Shown: positions 17,547-25,928, counted from the stretch's first letter. The stretch is DNA of 64,000 bases from Subtercola boreus (GCF_006716115.1 NZ_VFOO01000001.1:1302001-1366000); one strand, 5' to 3'. Numbers and translations are program-made. The notes: generated by a model not told the origin, from the sequence alone.

Positions 17547-18641
17547 ATTTCCACCACAGTGACCGGCGTCATCGTCCGTTCGGCGGGCGCCCCCGTCGAA
17601 CTCGTCAACATCGTGATACCCGATCCGGGGCCCGGCGAAGCCGTCGTCGACATCGAGACCTGCGGCGTCTGCCACACCGACTACCACTACCGGGAGGGCG
17701 GGATCAGCGACGACTTCCCCTTCCTGCTGGGGCACGAGGCCGCCGGCCGGGTCAGCGCCATCGGCGAGGGCGTCACGAACGTGGAGGTCGGCGACTTCGT
17801 CGTGCTGAACTGGCGGGCCGTCTGCGGCGAGTGCCGCGCCTGTGTGCGCGCCGAGCCCTGGTACTGCTTCAACACGTTCAACGCGGCGCAGAAGATGACC
17901 CTCGAGGATGGCACCGAGCTGAGCCCGGCGCTCGGCATCGGCGCCTTCGCCGAGAAGACCCTGGTGCACGCGAAGCAGTGCACGAAGGTGAACCCGGAGG
18001 CCGATCCTGCCGCCGTCGGCCTGCTGGGCTGCGGCATCATGGCCGGCCTCGGTGCCGCGATGAACACCGGGAACGTGGGCCGCGGTGACTCGGTCGCCGT
18101 GATCGGCTGCGGCGGCGTCGGCACAGCTGCCGTCGTCGGGGCGAAGCTGGCCGGGGCGAGCACCATCATCGCCATCGACCGCGACGCGAAGAAGCTGGTG
18201 ACCGCCGAGCGGCTGGGCGCCACGCACGTGATCGACTCCAGCGGTCTCGACGAGGCCGGCGTCGTCGCCGCCGTGCAGGCGCTGACGAACACGTTCGGCG
18301 CCGACGTCGTGATCGACGCGGTCGGCCGGCCCGAGACCTGGCGCCAGGCGTTCTACGCCCGCGACCTCGCCGGAACGGTCGTGCTCGTCGGTGTTCCGAC
18401 GCCCGACATGATGCTCGAGATCCCCCTGCTCGACGTGTTCGGCCGGGGCGGCTCGCTGAAGTCGAGCTGGTACGGCGACTGCCTGCCCGAACGTGACTTC
18501 CCGATGCTCACCGACCTCTTCCTGCAGGGCCGGCTGCCGCTGGACGAGTTCGTGACCGAACGGATCGGCATCCGGGACATCGAGCAGGCCTTCGACAGCA
18601 TGGCCGGCGGGAACGTGCTGCGTTCGGTGGTGGTGTTCTGA
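17547..18641 (+). CDS. mscR: S-(hydroxymethyl)mycothiol dehydrogenase, probable ATT start
   Basis: Oxidises the formaldehyde-mycothiol adduct (S-hydroxymethylmycothiol) with NAD; zinc alcohol-dehydrogenase superfamily, cytosolic. Features are [16 protein letters not shown] (catalytic-zinc cysteine), LLGHEAAG, the structural-zinc cysteine cluster [15 protein letters not shown], and the NAD motif [12 protein letters not shown]. The first conventional start is GTG 17559 (360 residues), but GAAGGAG at 17534-17540 is then 18 bases away. ATT at 17547 has 6-base spacing and would give [10 protein letters not shown], matching the usual N-terminus of this family (364 residues). The metallo-beta-lactamase gene overlaps its stop by one base and is its standard partner. 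Confidence 0.9.
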   Translation: MSTTVTGVIVRSAGAPVELVNIVIPDPGPGEAVVDIETCGVCHTDYHYREGGISDDFPFLLGHEAAGRVSAIGEGVTNVEVGDFVVLNWRAVCGECRACVRAEPWYCFNTFNAAQKMTLEDGTELSPALGIGAFAEKTLVHAKQCTKVNPEADPAAVGLLGCGIMAGLGAAMNTGNVGRGDSVAVIGCGGVGTAAVVGAKLAGASTIIAIDRDAKKLVTAERLGATHVIDSSGLDEAGVVAAVQALTNTFGADVVIDAVGRPETWRQAFYARDLAGTVVLVGVPTPDMMLEIPLLDVFGRGGSLKSSWYGDCLPERDFPMLTDLFLQGRLPLDEFVTERIGIRDIEQAFDSMAGGNVLRSVVVF

Positions 18642-19288
18642 TGGCCACCAGCACCCCGAATGCCGCCCGCATCGAGAACATCGTCACCAGCGGATCGTTC
18701 AGTCTCGACGGCGAGAGCTGGGACGTCGACAACAACGTCTGGATCGTCGGCGACGACACCGAGTGCGTCGTGATCGACGCGGCACACGACGCCGAGGCGA
18801 TCCTGGCAGCGGTCGGTGAGCGCACGCTCACGGCGATCCTGCTCACGCACGCCCATGACGACCACATCGACGCCGTCGCCGAGGTGCGCGCGGCAACCGG
18901 CGCGCCCGTGCTGCTGCACGAGGGCGACCGGATGCTCTGGGACCGGGTCTACCCTGACACGGCGCCGAGCGCCGCCCTCGTCGATGGCCAGGTCATCCAC
19001 GTCGCCGGCGTCGACCTCGAAGTGCGGCACACGCCCGGGCACTCCCCCGGGGCCGTCTGCTTCGTCGCGCCCGCGCTCGGCACCGTCTTCAGCGGCGACA
19101 CGCTCTTCAACGGCGGGCCGGGCGCCACGGGTCGATCGTTCAGCGACTTCCCGACGATCATCGGGTCGATCACCTCGAAACTGCTGACCCTGCCCGCCGA
19201 CACGGTCGTGCGCACCGGCCACGGCGACTCGACCACGATCGGCGCCGAAGCCCCTCAGCTCGACGAATGGATCGCGCGCGGCCATTGA
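18641..19288 (+). CDS. Metallo-beta-lactamase fold hydrolase, partner of mscR
   Basis: 215 residues. The metal-binding signature THAHDDHIDAV gives H70, H72, D74 and H75; further ligands are in HTPGHSPGAVCF and FSGDTLFNGGPG and in RTGHGDSTTIG. In mycothiol-producing bacteria an MBL hydrolase of this type is encoded directly after mscR and is proposed to hydrolyse the S-formylmycothiol product or a related thioester, completing formaldehyde detoxification. ATG 18641 shares one base with the mscR stop. Biochemical role is by context. Confidence 0.85.
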   Translation: MATSTPNAARIENIVTSGSFSLDGESWDVDNNVWIVGDDTECVVIDAAHDAEAILAAVGERTLTAILLTHAHDDHIDAVAEVRAATGAPVLLHEGDRMLWDRVYPDTAPSAALVDGQVIHVAGVDLEVRHTPGHSPGAVCFVAPALGTVFSGDTLFNGGPGATGRSFSDFPTIIGSITSKLLTLPADTVVRTGHGDSTTIGAEAPQLDEWIARGH

Positions 19289-19376
19289 GCATAAAGCCGC
19301 TGAGCGTGTGCCCACTGGGCGCGCTACCAGAAATCGGCAGCGGTGCAAGGCCCCGGGCCGTAACACCGCTCCGTCA

Positions 19377-19388
19377 TAGTGTGGAGGC
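19377..19388 (+). promoter_or_regulatory. -10 element placed for leaderless mRNA of the SDR operon
   Basis: TAGTGT at 19377-19382, six-base spacer GGAGGC, then ATG 19389. The spacer also resembles a Shine-Dalgarno core but is directly against the ATG. Confidence 0.5.
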
Positions 19389-20288
19389 ATGACGTCGAGC
19401 GACCAGTACACCTTCGGTAACCCTGTCGAACGCTACGGACGGGTGGAGCCTCCCGTGCAGCACCAGCCGGTCCCCGGGGTGCAGGCCGAGATGACGCCCG
19501 TTCCCGACCTCGGCGAGAAGACCTACCGCGGCACCGGGCGACTCACGGGCAGGAAGGCCCTCATCACGGGCGGTGACTCCGGGATCGGCGGCGCTGTCGC
19601 GATCGCCTTCGCCCGGGAGGGTGCGGATGTCGTCATCGTGCACCTGCCCGCCGAACAGGAGGATGCCGACCGCATCCTCGGCCTGATCGCTGAAGCCGGC
19701 AGGAAGGGCCACTCGATCGCCGCCGACATCACCGACCCCGCACGGTGCCGCGCGCTCGTCGACGAGGCCGCAGCAGAGCTCGGCGGGCTCGACATCCTCG
19801 TCAACAACGCCGGCAAGCAGGTGGCCGTCGAGAACATCGAAGACCTCTCCGACGAGCAGTTCGAGCTGACGTTCCGCACGAACGTCTTCGCGAACTTCTG
19901 GATCACCAAGGCCGCTCTCGCCCACCTCCCGGCCGGTGCGAGCATCATCAACACGGCCTCGCTCGAGGCGTACAAGCCTGCTCCCGACCGTCTGGACTAC
20001 GCGGCGACCAAGGCGGCGATCAACAACCTGTCGAAGGGTCTCGCGCAGCAGCTCGTGCCCCGCGGCATCCGCGTCAATGTGGTCGCGCCCGGTCCCGTGT
20101 GGACGGCGCTCCAGGTCTCGGGTGGTGTCTCCGACGAGCAGATGAAAGCCTTCGACGACGAGAGCACCTACCAGCGCTCCGGGCAGCCGGCCGAGTTGGC
20201 ACCCGCCTACGTCTTCCTCGCCAGCGCCGAGTCGAGCTACGTCTCGGGGGCGACGCTGAACGTCAACGGAGGCATGGTCACCCCGTGA
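19389..20288 (+). CDS. Short-chain dehydrogenase/reductase (general-stress YhxC/YdaD type)
   Basis: 299 residues. An NAD(P)-dependent SDR with the ~45-residue N-terminal extension (NPVERYGRVEPPVQHQPVPG) seen in the stress-induced YdaD/YhxC subgroup. Cofactor motif TGGDSGIGGAVA, structural NNAG, and the catalytic tetrad: Ser in INTASLEAY and Y-x-x-x-K in YAATKAAINN. Substrate unknown, typically a small alcohol or aldehyde. The stop overlaps the GTG of the next gene (GTGA) and the third gene of the operon is a GMC oxidoreductase, so all three are likely one oxidation system. Confidence 0.88.
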   Translation: MTSSDQYTFGNPVERYGRVEPPVQHQPVPGVQAEMTPVPDLGEKTYRGTGRLTGRKALITGGDSGIGGAVAIAFAREGADVVIVHLPAEQEDADRILGLIAEAGRKGHSIAADITDPARCRALVDEAAAELGGLDILVNNAGKQVAVENIEDLSDEQFELTFRTNVFANFWITKAALAHLPAGASIINTASLEAYKPAPDRLDYAATKAAINNLSKGLAQQLVPRGIRVNVVAPGPVWTALQVSGGVSDEQMKAFDDESTYQRSGQPAELAPAYVFLASAESSYVSGATLNVNGGMVTP

Positions 20289-21697
20289 CCGCCCCGGGCA
20301 GCACCGTCGGCACCCTGTTCTTCCTTCCCGGCCTCGGCTTCAGCGCCGCGCTGGCCGCGCCCCTCAGAGCGGCTCTCGGCGACCGTTTCCGCGTCGTCGG
20401 CATCGACCTCCCGGGTCAGGCCGGGGCTCCGGATGCCCGGGACGGCTCCCTCGCTGCGATGGCGGATGCCGCACTCTCGGTCATCGAAGCCGAGGCCGAC
20501 GGTGGCCCGTGGATGATCGTGGCCCACAGCATGGGCGGCAAGGTCGCAGCCGTGCTGGCTGAGCGCGTGCTGGGCGGCCGGGCGAGTGTCTTCGGCCTCG
20601 CCGGTGCCGTGCTCCTCGCACCCTCCCCGCCCACCCCGGAGCCGATGGACGACGACAAGCGCGCCCAGATGCTCTCCTGGGCCGAGAACGGACCGCTCAC
20701 GGAGACCGCAGCGCGCGAGTTCGTCGCACAGAACGTCGCCGCACCGCTCGCCGACGCCCGGGAGACGGATGCCGTCGACCAGGCCCGGCGCACGTCGCCC
20801 CTCTCCTGGCGGCGGTGGCTCGACGAAGGCAGTCGTGAAGACGTGTCGGCGACCGTCGGCGTGATCGACCTCCCCGTCGTCGTGCTGGCGGGCGAGGACG
20901 ACGCAGACCTCGGTGCCGCCGCCCAGCCGGAGCTCCTCCGCGGGGTCTACCCGCGGGCGCGCTTCGTGCCCCTCCCCGCGACCGGCCACCTGCTCCCCTA
21001 CGAGCGCGTACCCGAGATCGCAGCCGAAGTCGTCCGCCTGTGGGAGGCGACGGTCGAGGCATCCCCCGCCCTGCCCGCGGAGTGGGGCCGGCTCATCGCG
21101 TCCCCCCGCACTCCCGTCGAGACACGGGCGCTGTTGGCCCAGCGGGCCGTCGCCGACGACCCGGACTACACTCCCCAGGCGCTCTCCCCCGGGCAGCTCA
21201 CGACTCTGCGTGCCCTGGCCGACCGGCTCGTTCCGCAGGCGGGTGACCGCCGGATCGATCTCGCCGCCCGTGTCGACGCCGACCTCGCGGCGGGCGGCGG
21301 GGACGGTTGGCGTCCCGCGGGGCTGCCGGTCGACGCCGCCGCCTACCGGTTGGGGCTCGACGCCGTCGCTGCCGCCTGGCCCGACGCCCCGGACGACCAG
21401 CACGAACTCATCCGCCGCATCGTCGAGGGCGAACCGATCGGCGACACAGCGGCGCACGGGACCGCCTGGGACAGCGACACCCTGCAGAGCTGGTTCGAAG
21501 ACCTGCGCACCGATCTGGCGAAGACGTGGACCTCGCATCCTGCAACCCTGGCGCGCATCGGATTCGACGGCTTCGCGACGAGCGGCACGGATGCCGATGC
21601 AGATGCCCAGCCGGGCTACCAGAACCTCGCCGCCGGCTCGCGCGATCCCTGGGAGCCCGCCGAGCTCGGCCAGACAACAGAGGAGCCCACCCCGTGA
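20285..21697 (+). CDS. Fusion: alpha/beta hydrolase + gluconate 2-dehydrogenase subunit 3-like domain
   Basis: 470 residues, GTG start in a GTGA overlap with the SDR stop. Residues 1-255 form an alpha/beta hydrolase: FFLPGLGF oxyanion region, nucleophile elbow VAHSMGGKVA (Ser82), late LPATGHLLPYERV with the catalytic-type His. From about residue 290 the sequence changes to a gluconate 2-dehydrogenase small-subunit-like domain: LTTLRALADRLVPQ, a helical middle (YRLGLDAVAAAWP), TWTSHPATLARIGFDGFATSG and PGYQNLAAG. In known membrane gluconate dehydrogenases that subunit has a Tat signal and pairs with a GMC flavoprotein; here no signal is present and the GMC gene follows in a GTGA overlap. I know of no described enzyme with this fusion; the hydrolase may open a lactone product. 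Function is inference. Confidence 0.8.
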   Translation: MTAPGSTVGTLFFLPGLGFSAALAAPLRAALGDRFRVVGIDLPGQAGAPDARDGSLAAMADAALSVIEAEADGGPWMIVAHSMGGKVAAVLAERVLGGRASVFGLAGAVLLAPSPPTPEPMDDDKRAQMLSWAENGPLTETAAREFVAQNVAAPLADARETDAVDQARRTSPLSWRRWLDEGSREDVSATVGVIDLPVVVLAGEDDADLGAAAQPELLRGVYPRARFVPLPATGHLLPYERVPEIAAEVVRLWEATVEASPALPAEWGRLIASPRTPVETRALLAQRAVADDPDYTPQALSPGQLTTLRALADRLVPQAGDRRIDLAARVDADLAAGGGDGWRPAGLPVDAAAYRLGLDAVAAAWPDAPDDQHELIRRIVEGEPIGDTAAHGTAWDSDTLQSWFEDLRTDLAKTWTSHPATLARIGFDGFATSGTDADADAQPGYQNLAAGSRDPWEPAELGQTTEEPTP

Positions 21698-23235
21698 ACC
21701 TCACCGGCATGCGCACCCACGACCACGACGAGATCGTCGACGTCGTCGTTGTCGGCACCGGAGCGGGCGGCGCCCCGCTGCTCGCCCGGCTCGCCGAACG
21801 CGGCCTCCGCGTCGTCGCGCTCGAGGCCGGCCCCGACTTCGATCCCGGCGACTTCAGCAACGACGAGGTCGAGGCGCCCCGCATCAACTGGATGTCCGAC
21901 CGGCTGAGCGGCGGAGAGACGCCCACGGCGTTCGGCCCGAACAACAGCGGATTCGGTGTCGGCGGCAGCACCCTGCACTGGGGCGCGTTCACGCCCCGCC
22001 CCGACATCCGGGACCTGCACCTCGAGAGCGAGTCCGGTGCCGGCGCGGACTGGCCGATCGATCACGCCGAACTCATCCGCTACATCGTGGAGGTCGAGAA
22101 GACGATCGGTGTCTCCGGCCCGACCCCCTACCCATGGGACCCGGAGCGCCGCTACCTCGAACCGCCCGTCGACCGCAACGCTCCCGCCGACCTGATGGCT
22201 CTCGGATGCTCGCGCCTGGGCATCCGCGCCACCGACGCCCCTGCGGCCATCCTGAGCCGCGAGCGCGAGCAGCCGCACCACGGTCGCCGTCTCGGCAGCC
22301 AGAACCTCGGCACCATCCACCAGGGTGAGCGCTACGGCACCAAGGCGACCACGGCGAACACGTACCTGCCCGCTGCGGTCGCTGCCGGGGCCGAGATCCG
22401 CGCGGACTCGATGGTGCACGGCATCGAACGCGACGCCCTCGGCCGCGTCACGGCCGTCGTCTACCGCCGGGGAGGTGAGGAGTTCCGGCAGCGTTGCGCC
22501 GCGCTCGTGCTCGCCGGCGGCGGCATCGAGACTCCGCGCCTGCTGCTGAACACCGGCCTCGCGAATTCGAGCGGGATGGTGGGCCGGAACTTCCTCGCCC
22601 ACGGCGGAGTGCAGGTCTGGGGCCGGTTCGACGAGCAGGTCCGCGGCTACCGTGGCTATCCGTCCGCCCTGATCAGCGAGGACTTCGTGCGGCCTGCCGA
22701 CGCGGACTTCGTCGGCGGCTACCTCCTGCAGAGCCTCGGCGTCATGCCGCTCACCTACACCACGTCGCTGGTGCGGGGCGCGGGCCTCTGGGGCGACGAC
22801 CTCATCGAGGCGCTCGACGCCTGGCGGTACTCCGCCGGGATCGGCATCAACGGTGAGTGCCTGCCCGCGGAGAACAACCGCCTCGAGCTCTCCGACGAGA
22901 AAGACGAGTGGGGCATCCCGCGCGCCGTCGTCACCTTCACGCAGGGCCCTAACGAGAAGGCGATCAACGAGCATGCCGTGGGAACGATGACCCGCATCCT
23001 GGAGGCGGCCGGCGCACGCGACACCCGGGTGCTGGCCCGCACCGCGCACACCCTCGGTACCTGCCGGATGAGCACCGACCCCGGCGCAGGAGTCGTCGAC
23101 GGCGACGGCCGGAGCCACGACATCCCGAACCTCTGGATCTCGGACAACTCGACGTTCCCGAGCTCCCTGACCGCGAACCCGGGCCTCACCCAGCTCGCGC
23201 TGTCACTCCGCACGGCAGACCGGATGCTCGCCTGA
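21694..23235 (+). CDS. GMC-family FAD oxidoreductase (gluconate dehydrogenase large-subunit-like)
   Basis: 513 residues, GTG 21694 overlapping the previous stop. FAD motif VVVGTGAGGAPLLARLAERG (residues ~18-37), ALEAGPDF, the GVGGSTLHWGAF signature near the isoalloxazine, ALVLAGGGIETPRLLL, and the C-terminal HTLGTCRM plus PSSLTANPGLTQLALSLRTA, which carries the family's active-site His/Asn pair region. No signal peptide, so cytosolic, unlike the periplasmic gluconate/sorbose enzymes. Its direct partner is the fused subunit-3 domain encoded upstream. Substrate is likely a sugar acid, polyol or related alcohol; electron acceptor unknown because no cytochrome gene is near. Confidence 0.88.
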   Translation: MNLTGMRTHDHDEIVDVVVVGTGAGGAPLLARLAERGLRVVALEAGPDFDPGDFSNDEVEAPRINWMSDRLSGGETPTAFGPNNSGFGVGGSTLHWGAFTPRPDIRDLHLESESGAGADWPIDHAELIRYIVEVEKTIGVSGPTPYPWDPERRYLEPPVDRNAPADLMALGCSRLGIRATDAPAAILSREREQPHHGRRLGSQNLGTIHQGERYGTKATTANTYLPAAVAAGAEIRADSMVHGIERDALGRVTAVVYRRGGEEFRQRCAALVLAGGGIETPRLLLNTGLANSSGMVGRNFLAHGGVQVWGRFDEQVRGYRGYPSALISEDFVRPADADFVGGYLLQSLGVMPLTYTTSLVRGAGLWGDDLIEALDAWRYSAGIGINGECLPAENNRLELSDEKDEWGIPRAVVTFTQGPNEKAINEHAVGTMTRILEAAGARDTRVLARTAHTLGTCRMSTDPGAGVVDGDGRSHDIPNLWISDNSTFPSSLTANPGLTQLALSLRTADRMLA

Positions 23236-23286
23236 CCGACGCTCGCTGACCGATACGCGCTGACCGATACGCGCTGACCGGCGGGT

Positions 23287-23302
23287 CGAACACATTTGTT
23301 CG
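23287..23302. promoter_or_regulatory. Inverted repeat upstream of mntP
   Basis: CGAACACATTTGTTCG: half-sites CGAACA and TGTTCG separated by four bases. It resembles a LexA/SOS box but the GAAC-GTTC spacing is six, not the canonical four. Could be an operator for mntP. It follows a 14-bp direct repeat CTGACCGATACGCG (23246-23273). Confidence 0.3.
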
Positions 23303-23318
23303 TCGCGCCGAGCACGCA

Positions 23319-23336
23319 GATACGTTCCGACGTATC
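23319..23336. terminator. Short perfect hairpin (stem 7, loop TCCG)
   Basis: GATACGT-TCCG-ACGTATC lies 84 bases after the GMC stop and 111 bases before mntP. It may end the upstream operon or act as an mntP operator. No U-run follows, so termination is uncertain. Confidence 0.35.
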
Positions 23337-23349
23337 CATGCAGATGAAT

Positions 23350-23447
23350 GAAAACCGGCCTCTGGCTGTGTCAGGCTGGAGGAGTCAACGGGGACGCCAC
23401 CCCCCCTCAGTACAGGCGTTCGGCCTTGACGAAAGGCCCTTCCCACC
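23350..23447 (+). ncRNA. Possible manganese (yybP-ykoY-like) riboswitch leader of mntP
   Basis: The 98 bases before mntP are structured: a GGAGGAGTCAAC segment, complementary runs GGGGACGCCACCCCCCC, and a hairpin GGCC...GGCC with GACGAAAGG just before the ribosome-binding region. mntP genes in several phyla carry a Mn-sensing yybP-ykoY riboswitch. The consensus match is partial and made by eye only; treat as a candidate. Confidence 0.25.
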
Positions 23448-24014
23448 ATGACCTTCGGTGCGCTCCTGCTCATCGCCGTCGGCGTCTCGGCCGATGCCTT
23501 CGCCGTCGCGCTCACCAAGGGCGTGCACATGCGCCGGTTCAACGCGCGGCATGCCCTCATCATCGCCCTGACCTTCGGTGTCTTCCAGGCGGTCATGCCC
23601 CTCATCGGCTGGGTGCTGGCCAGCCAGTTCTCCCGGTACATCACCGGCGTAGACCACTGGATCGCCTTCGGGCTGCTTTTCCTGATCGGCGCGAAGATGA
23701 TCTGGGAGGCGGTCACCGGCGGCGGCGACAGCGAAGCGGACTTCGACCAGCTGAAGGTGCGCGCCCTGCTCCTCCTCGCGCTGGCGACGAGCATCGACGC
23801 GCTGGCCGTCGGCATCACCTTCGCCTTCATCGACGTCTCGATCCTCCCCGCCGTCGCCCTCATCGGACTCACCACCGCCGTCTTCGCGTTCGCCGGGGTC
23901 GTTGTCGGACGACGGGTCGGTGCGCGCCTCGGCCGCCCCGCCGAGATCATCGGCGGCCTCGTGCTGATCGGCATCGGCACCCGCATCCTCTTCGACCACC
24001 TCGGCGTCTGGTGA
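23448..24014 (+). CDS. mntP: Manganese efflux pump MntP
   Basis: Exports Mn(II) across the cytoplasmic membrane. 188 residues with six hydrophobic helices. The paired family motifs are VSADAFAVALTKGVHMRRF (residues ~11-29) and its internal-repeat partner LALATSIDALAVGITFAFID near residue 107; each places an Asp in the membrane, as in MntP/YebN. GRRVGARLGRPAEIIGGLVLIGIGTRILFDH closes the protein as expected. Stands alone after the GMC operon; a structured leader and two inverted repeats upstream suggest metal-responsive control. Confidence 0.92.
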   Translation: MTFGALLLIAVGVSADAFAVALTKGVHMRRFNARHALIIALTFGVFQAVMPLIGWVLASQFSRYITGVDHWIAFGLLFLIGAKMIWEAVTGGGDSEADFDQLKVRALLLLALATSIDALAVGITFAFIDVSILPAVALIGLTTAVFAFAGVVVGRRVGARLGRPAEIIGGLVLIGIGTRILFDHLGVW

Positions 24015-24035
24015 CCTGCTGATCCACCGCTCCGG

Positions 24036-24557
24036 TCAGCAGTCCGGGCCGCGGTAGTCGAAACGGCGAACCGAAGCATCCTGTTGTGCGAGCCGGCGGA
24101 GGGCGAGCAGGAGTGGTTCGACGAGCACCGTGCCGAGCACCACGTAACGCACGGCCGCATCGACGGACTCTGTCGGTATCCTGGCCACCTCCTCGGTCGC
24201 GATCGCGGCCATGTGGGCGGCGTAGTGGTCGAGAACACCGTCCGGCAGTTCGAAGCCAGCCGCTTCGAGCCCGTCGAGAGCGTGCTCGAGAGCTCCCAGG
24301 GAAGCAGTGTCACCGGGGTCGATGCCCCACCCCCAGCGGGTGACCAGCCTCAGAACGCGGTCGAGCTCGATCCCACTCGCGACATCCGGAGTCACGGATG
24401 ACTGCGCGATGCCCAGCACTTCGGCGACGTGCGCATGGGGGGTCTGGAGCTGTTCGATGACCGCGCGGGCTTTCGCGACCGTGAGGCCGCCACTGTCGAG
24501 GAGCGCGCGCACCAACCGAAGCCGTTGGACGTGCTCCTCGTCCTAGCGCGCCTGCGT
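24036..24557 (-). pseudogene. MerR-family regulator lacking its DNA-binding domain
   Basis: The readable frame from GTG 24515 (159 residues) is the C-terminal part of a MerR-like regulator: RLRLVRALLDSGGLTVAKARAVI, GWGIDPGDTASLGALEHALD, and PTESVDAAVRYVVLGTVLVEPLLLALRRLAQQD are hallmarks of the long actinobacterial MerR group. These proteins begin with a winged helix and a YY-R-GLL wing, ending ATQARYD-EHV. Here the frame upstream reads ATQAR-stop-DEEHVQ: the Tyr codon position is TAG (24543-24545) and homology ends about five residues further upstream, so the whole helix-turn-helix is missing. A domain-deleted pseudogene, or at most a headless protein. The DUF4188 gene is divergent from it. 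Confidence 0.6.
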
Positions 24558-24625
24558 GGCAATCGTCAGAATATTGGATATCGGTGCTCTCCAATTGGAT
24601 GCCGACCCTTTCCCCAGGAGACCTC

Positions 24626-25114
24626 ATGCCTCGTGTCCTTCCCGGCCGGATGACCCACCGTCACGACGGCGAACTCGTCGTGTTCCTCATCGGGATGCGC
24701 GTGAACCAGTGGTGGCGGCCCGACCAGTGGCTGCCTGTGTTCCGCGCCATGGGCCCGATGCTGACAGAACTCAGCCGGGACACGGAGTCGGGGCTCGCCG
24801 GGTTCCGCCTGACGATCGGCGCCGACGGCCCCGTGCTCGTGCAGTACTGGACGAGCCTCGAAAAGCTCTATGCCTACGCCAGTGCGCCGTCCTCCACGCA
24901 TCGACCGGCGTGGAGCTCCTTCAACGCGCGCGCCCGGAAGGCGCCCCGCGCCGTCGGCATCTGGCACGAGACATTCGTGGTCGAACGCGCCGAGAGCATG
25001 TACGTCGGCATGCCGGAGCGAGGGCTTGCAGCGGCCACCGAGTCGGTTGTCGTCGATCGATCCAGCCACACCGCGCGGGCGCGCGCCGCCGCTGGCCGGA
25101 CCCGTTCCTCCTGA
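24626..25114 (+). CDS. DUF4188 (monooxygenase-family) protein
   Basis: 162 residues. ATG 24626 is set by AGGAG at 24616-24620 with five-base spacing. DUF4188 hallmarks: HDGELVVFLIGMRVNQWWRPDQWLPVFRAM, GFRLTIGADGPVLVQYWTSLEKLYAYA, HRPAWSSFN and IWHETFVV, a ferredoxin-like dimeric alpha/beta-barrel fold annotated as monooxygenase-like; no member is well characterised. The C-terminal 15 residues (ARARAAAGRTRSS) look random, suggesting a frayed end. Short similar sequences AATATTGGATAT (24571) and CATATTGGAGAT (25143) flank the gene. Confidence 0.75.
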   Translation: MPRVLPGRMTHRHDGELVVFLIGMRVNQWWRPDQWLPVFRAMGPMLTELSRDTESGLAGFRLTIGADGPVLVQYWTSLEKLYAYASAPSSTHRPAWSSFNARARKAPRAVGIWHETFVVERAESMYVGMPERGLAAATESVVVDRSSHTARARAAAGRTRSS

Positions 25115-25130
25115 TCGCGCAGACAACAGC

Positions 25131-25159
25131 TTGAACATTTGTCATATTGGAGATAGAGT
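25131..25159 (+). promoter_or_regulatory. Near-consensus promoter TTGAAC-17-TAGAGT
   Basis: TTGAAC at 25131-25136 and TAGAGT at 25154-25159 with 17-base spacing, pointing into the orphan gene at 25212/25338. It is the clearest two-box promoter in the window and sits in a visibly less GC-rich stretch. Confidence 0.5.
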
Positions 25160-25183
25160 GATGGTAGCAACGCGGGTAGCCCA

Positions 25184-25198
25184 CCGAACTCAGTTCGG
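25184..25198. promoter_or_regulatory. Perfect palindrome CCGAACT-C-AGTTCGG
   Basis: A 7-bp inverted repeat with a one-base centre, 25 bases after the TAGAGT box. Position in the leader suits an operator; as RNA it would make only a very tight hairpin. Confidence 0.35.
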
Positions 25199-25211
25199 CC
25201 GGTGAGGCGTC

Positions 25212-25826
25212 ATGCCCCAGATGTCATGTGACTCCCTGGGGCTGCTTTCATTCGGGGGCTACAGGAGCGACAGTCTCAATGACGTTCGTTCCCGCCTCCT
25301 CCGCCACGGCGCCGGCAGACCATTTCACGCCGGGCCCATGAACGCGGCGGGCCTGACTGCCGAACTGCAGAGTGCGATAGCCCTCGTCTCACATGAGCAG
25401 GACGGCCAGGACATCGTCGTCTGCGCCCCCGTTGACGATCGGGACCGACGTGCCGATGGAGCTCGCGCGGCTGCCCTCGGCTATGTCGCCTGTAAATTGC
25501 AGAACGACTTCGGCACAGTGAAGTTCGTGATCGAACGACGGCAGTTGGCGGACGAAGACGAACGTGATCGACGCACCATCAACGATCTGCGTCGGGCGGG
25601 ACGACTCGTTCGTGAAACGCAAGTCATCCACTCGCGACCGTCCAACGAACTGCTTCTGGGAATGCCTGACGTGCTTGCCTGGTCGTTCCGCCAGGAATAC
25701 CAGAGGAAGAACCCGTTCTGGTTCGCGCCATTCAAGGCGGGAACGCACGTCACGCAACTTCCGAGAGCTTCACCCGATGCGACCATCCGATCCACTGCGT
25801 CACGGGAGGCGCGACCCCGGGCGTAA
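25212..25826 (+). CDS. Orphan protein, possibly a DUF3800-like C-terminal fragment
   Basis: 204 residues if started at 25212; ATG 25338 (162 residues, MNAAGLTAELQSAIALV) is an equally good start. The second half reads FVIERRQLADEDERDRRTIND, then SRPSNELLLGMPDVLAWSFRQEYQRKN, which resembles the end of DUF3800 (RNase H-like fold) proteins where an Ile/Met-Pro-Asp-x-x-Ala-Trp segment is common. The expected N-terminal Asp-Glu motif of that family is not evident, so the gene may be truncated. Base use is less GC-rich than neighbours, with more A/T at third positions, pointing to transfer. No function assigned. Confidence 0.45.
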   Translation: MPQMSCDSLGLLSFGGYRSDSLNDVRSRLLRHGAGRPFHAGPMNAAGLTAELQSAIALVSHEQDGQDIVVCAPVDDRDRRADGARAAALGYVACKLQNDFGTVKFVIERRQLADEDERDRRTINDLRRAGRLVRETQVIHSRPSNELLLGMPDVLAWSFRQEYQRKNPFWFAPFKAGTHVTQLPRASPDATIRSTASREARPRA

Positions 25827-25928
25827 CATTCCGAGCGCTATGCGGGGGGCGTTGCTAACGTCGTCAGCGGAAGAGCCGGGCACACCGTCCGGTTCGGAGC
25901 GACAGCCGAGCCCGGCACTCGCCCCACC

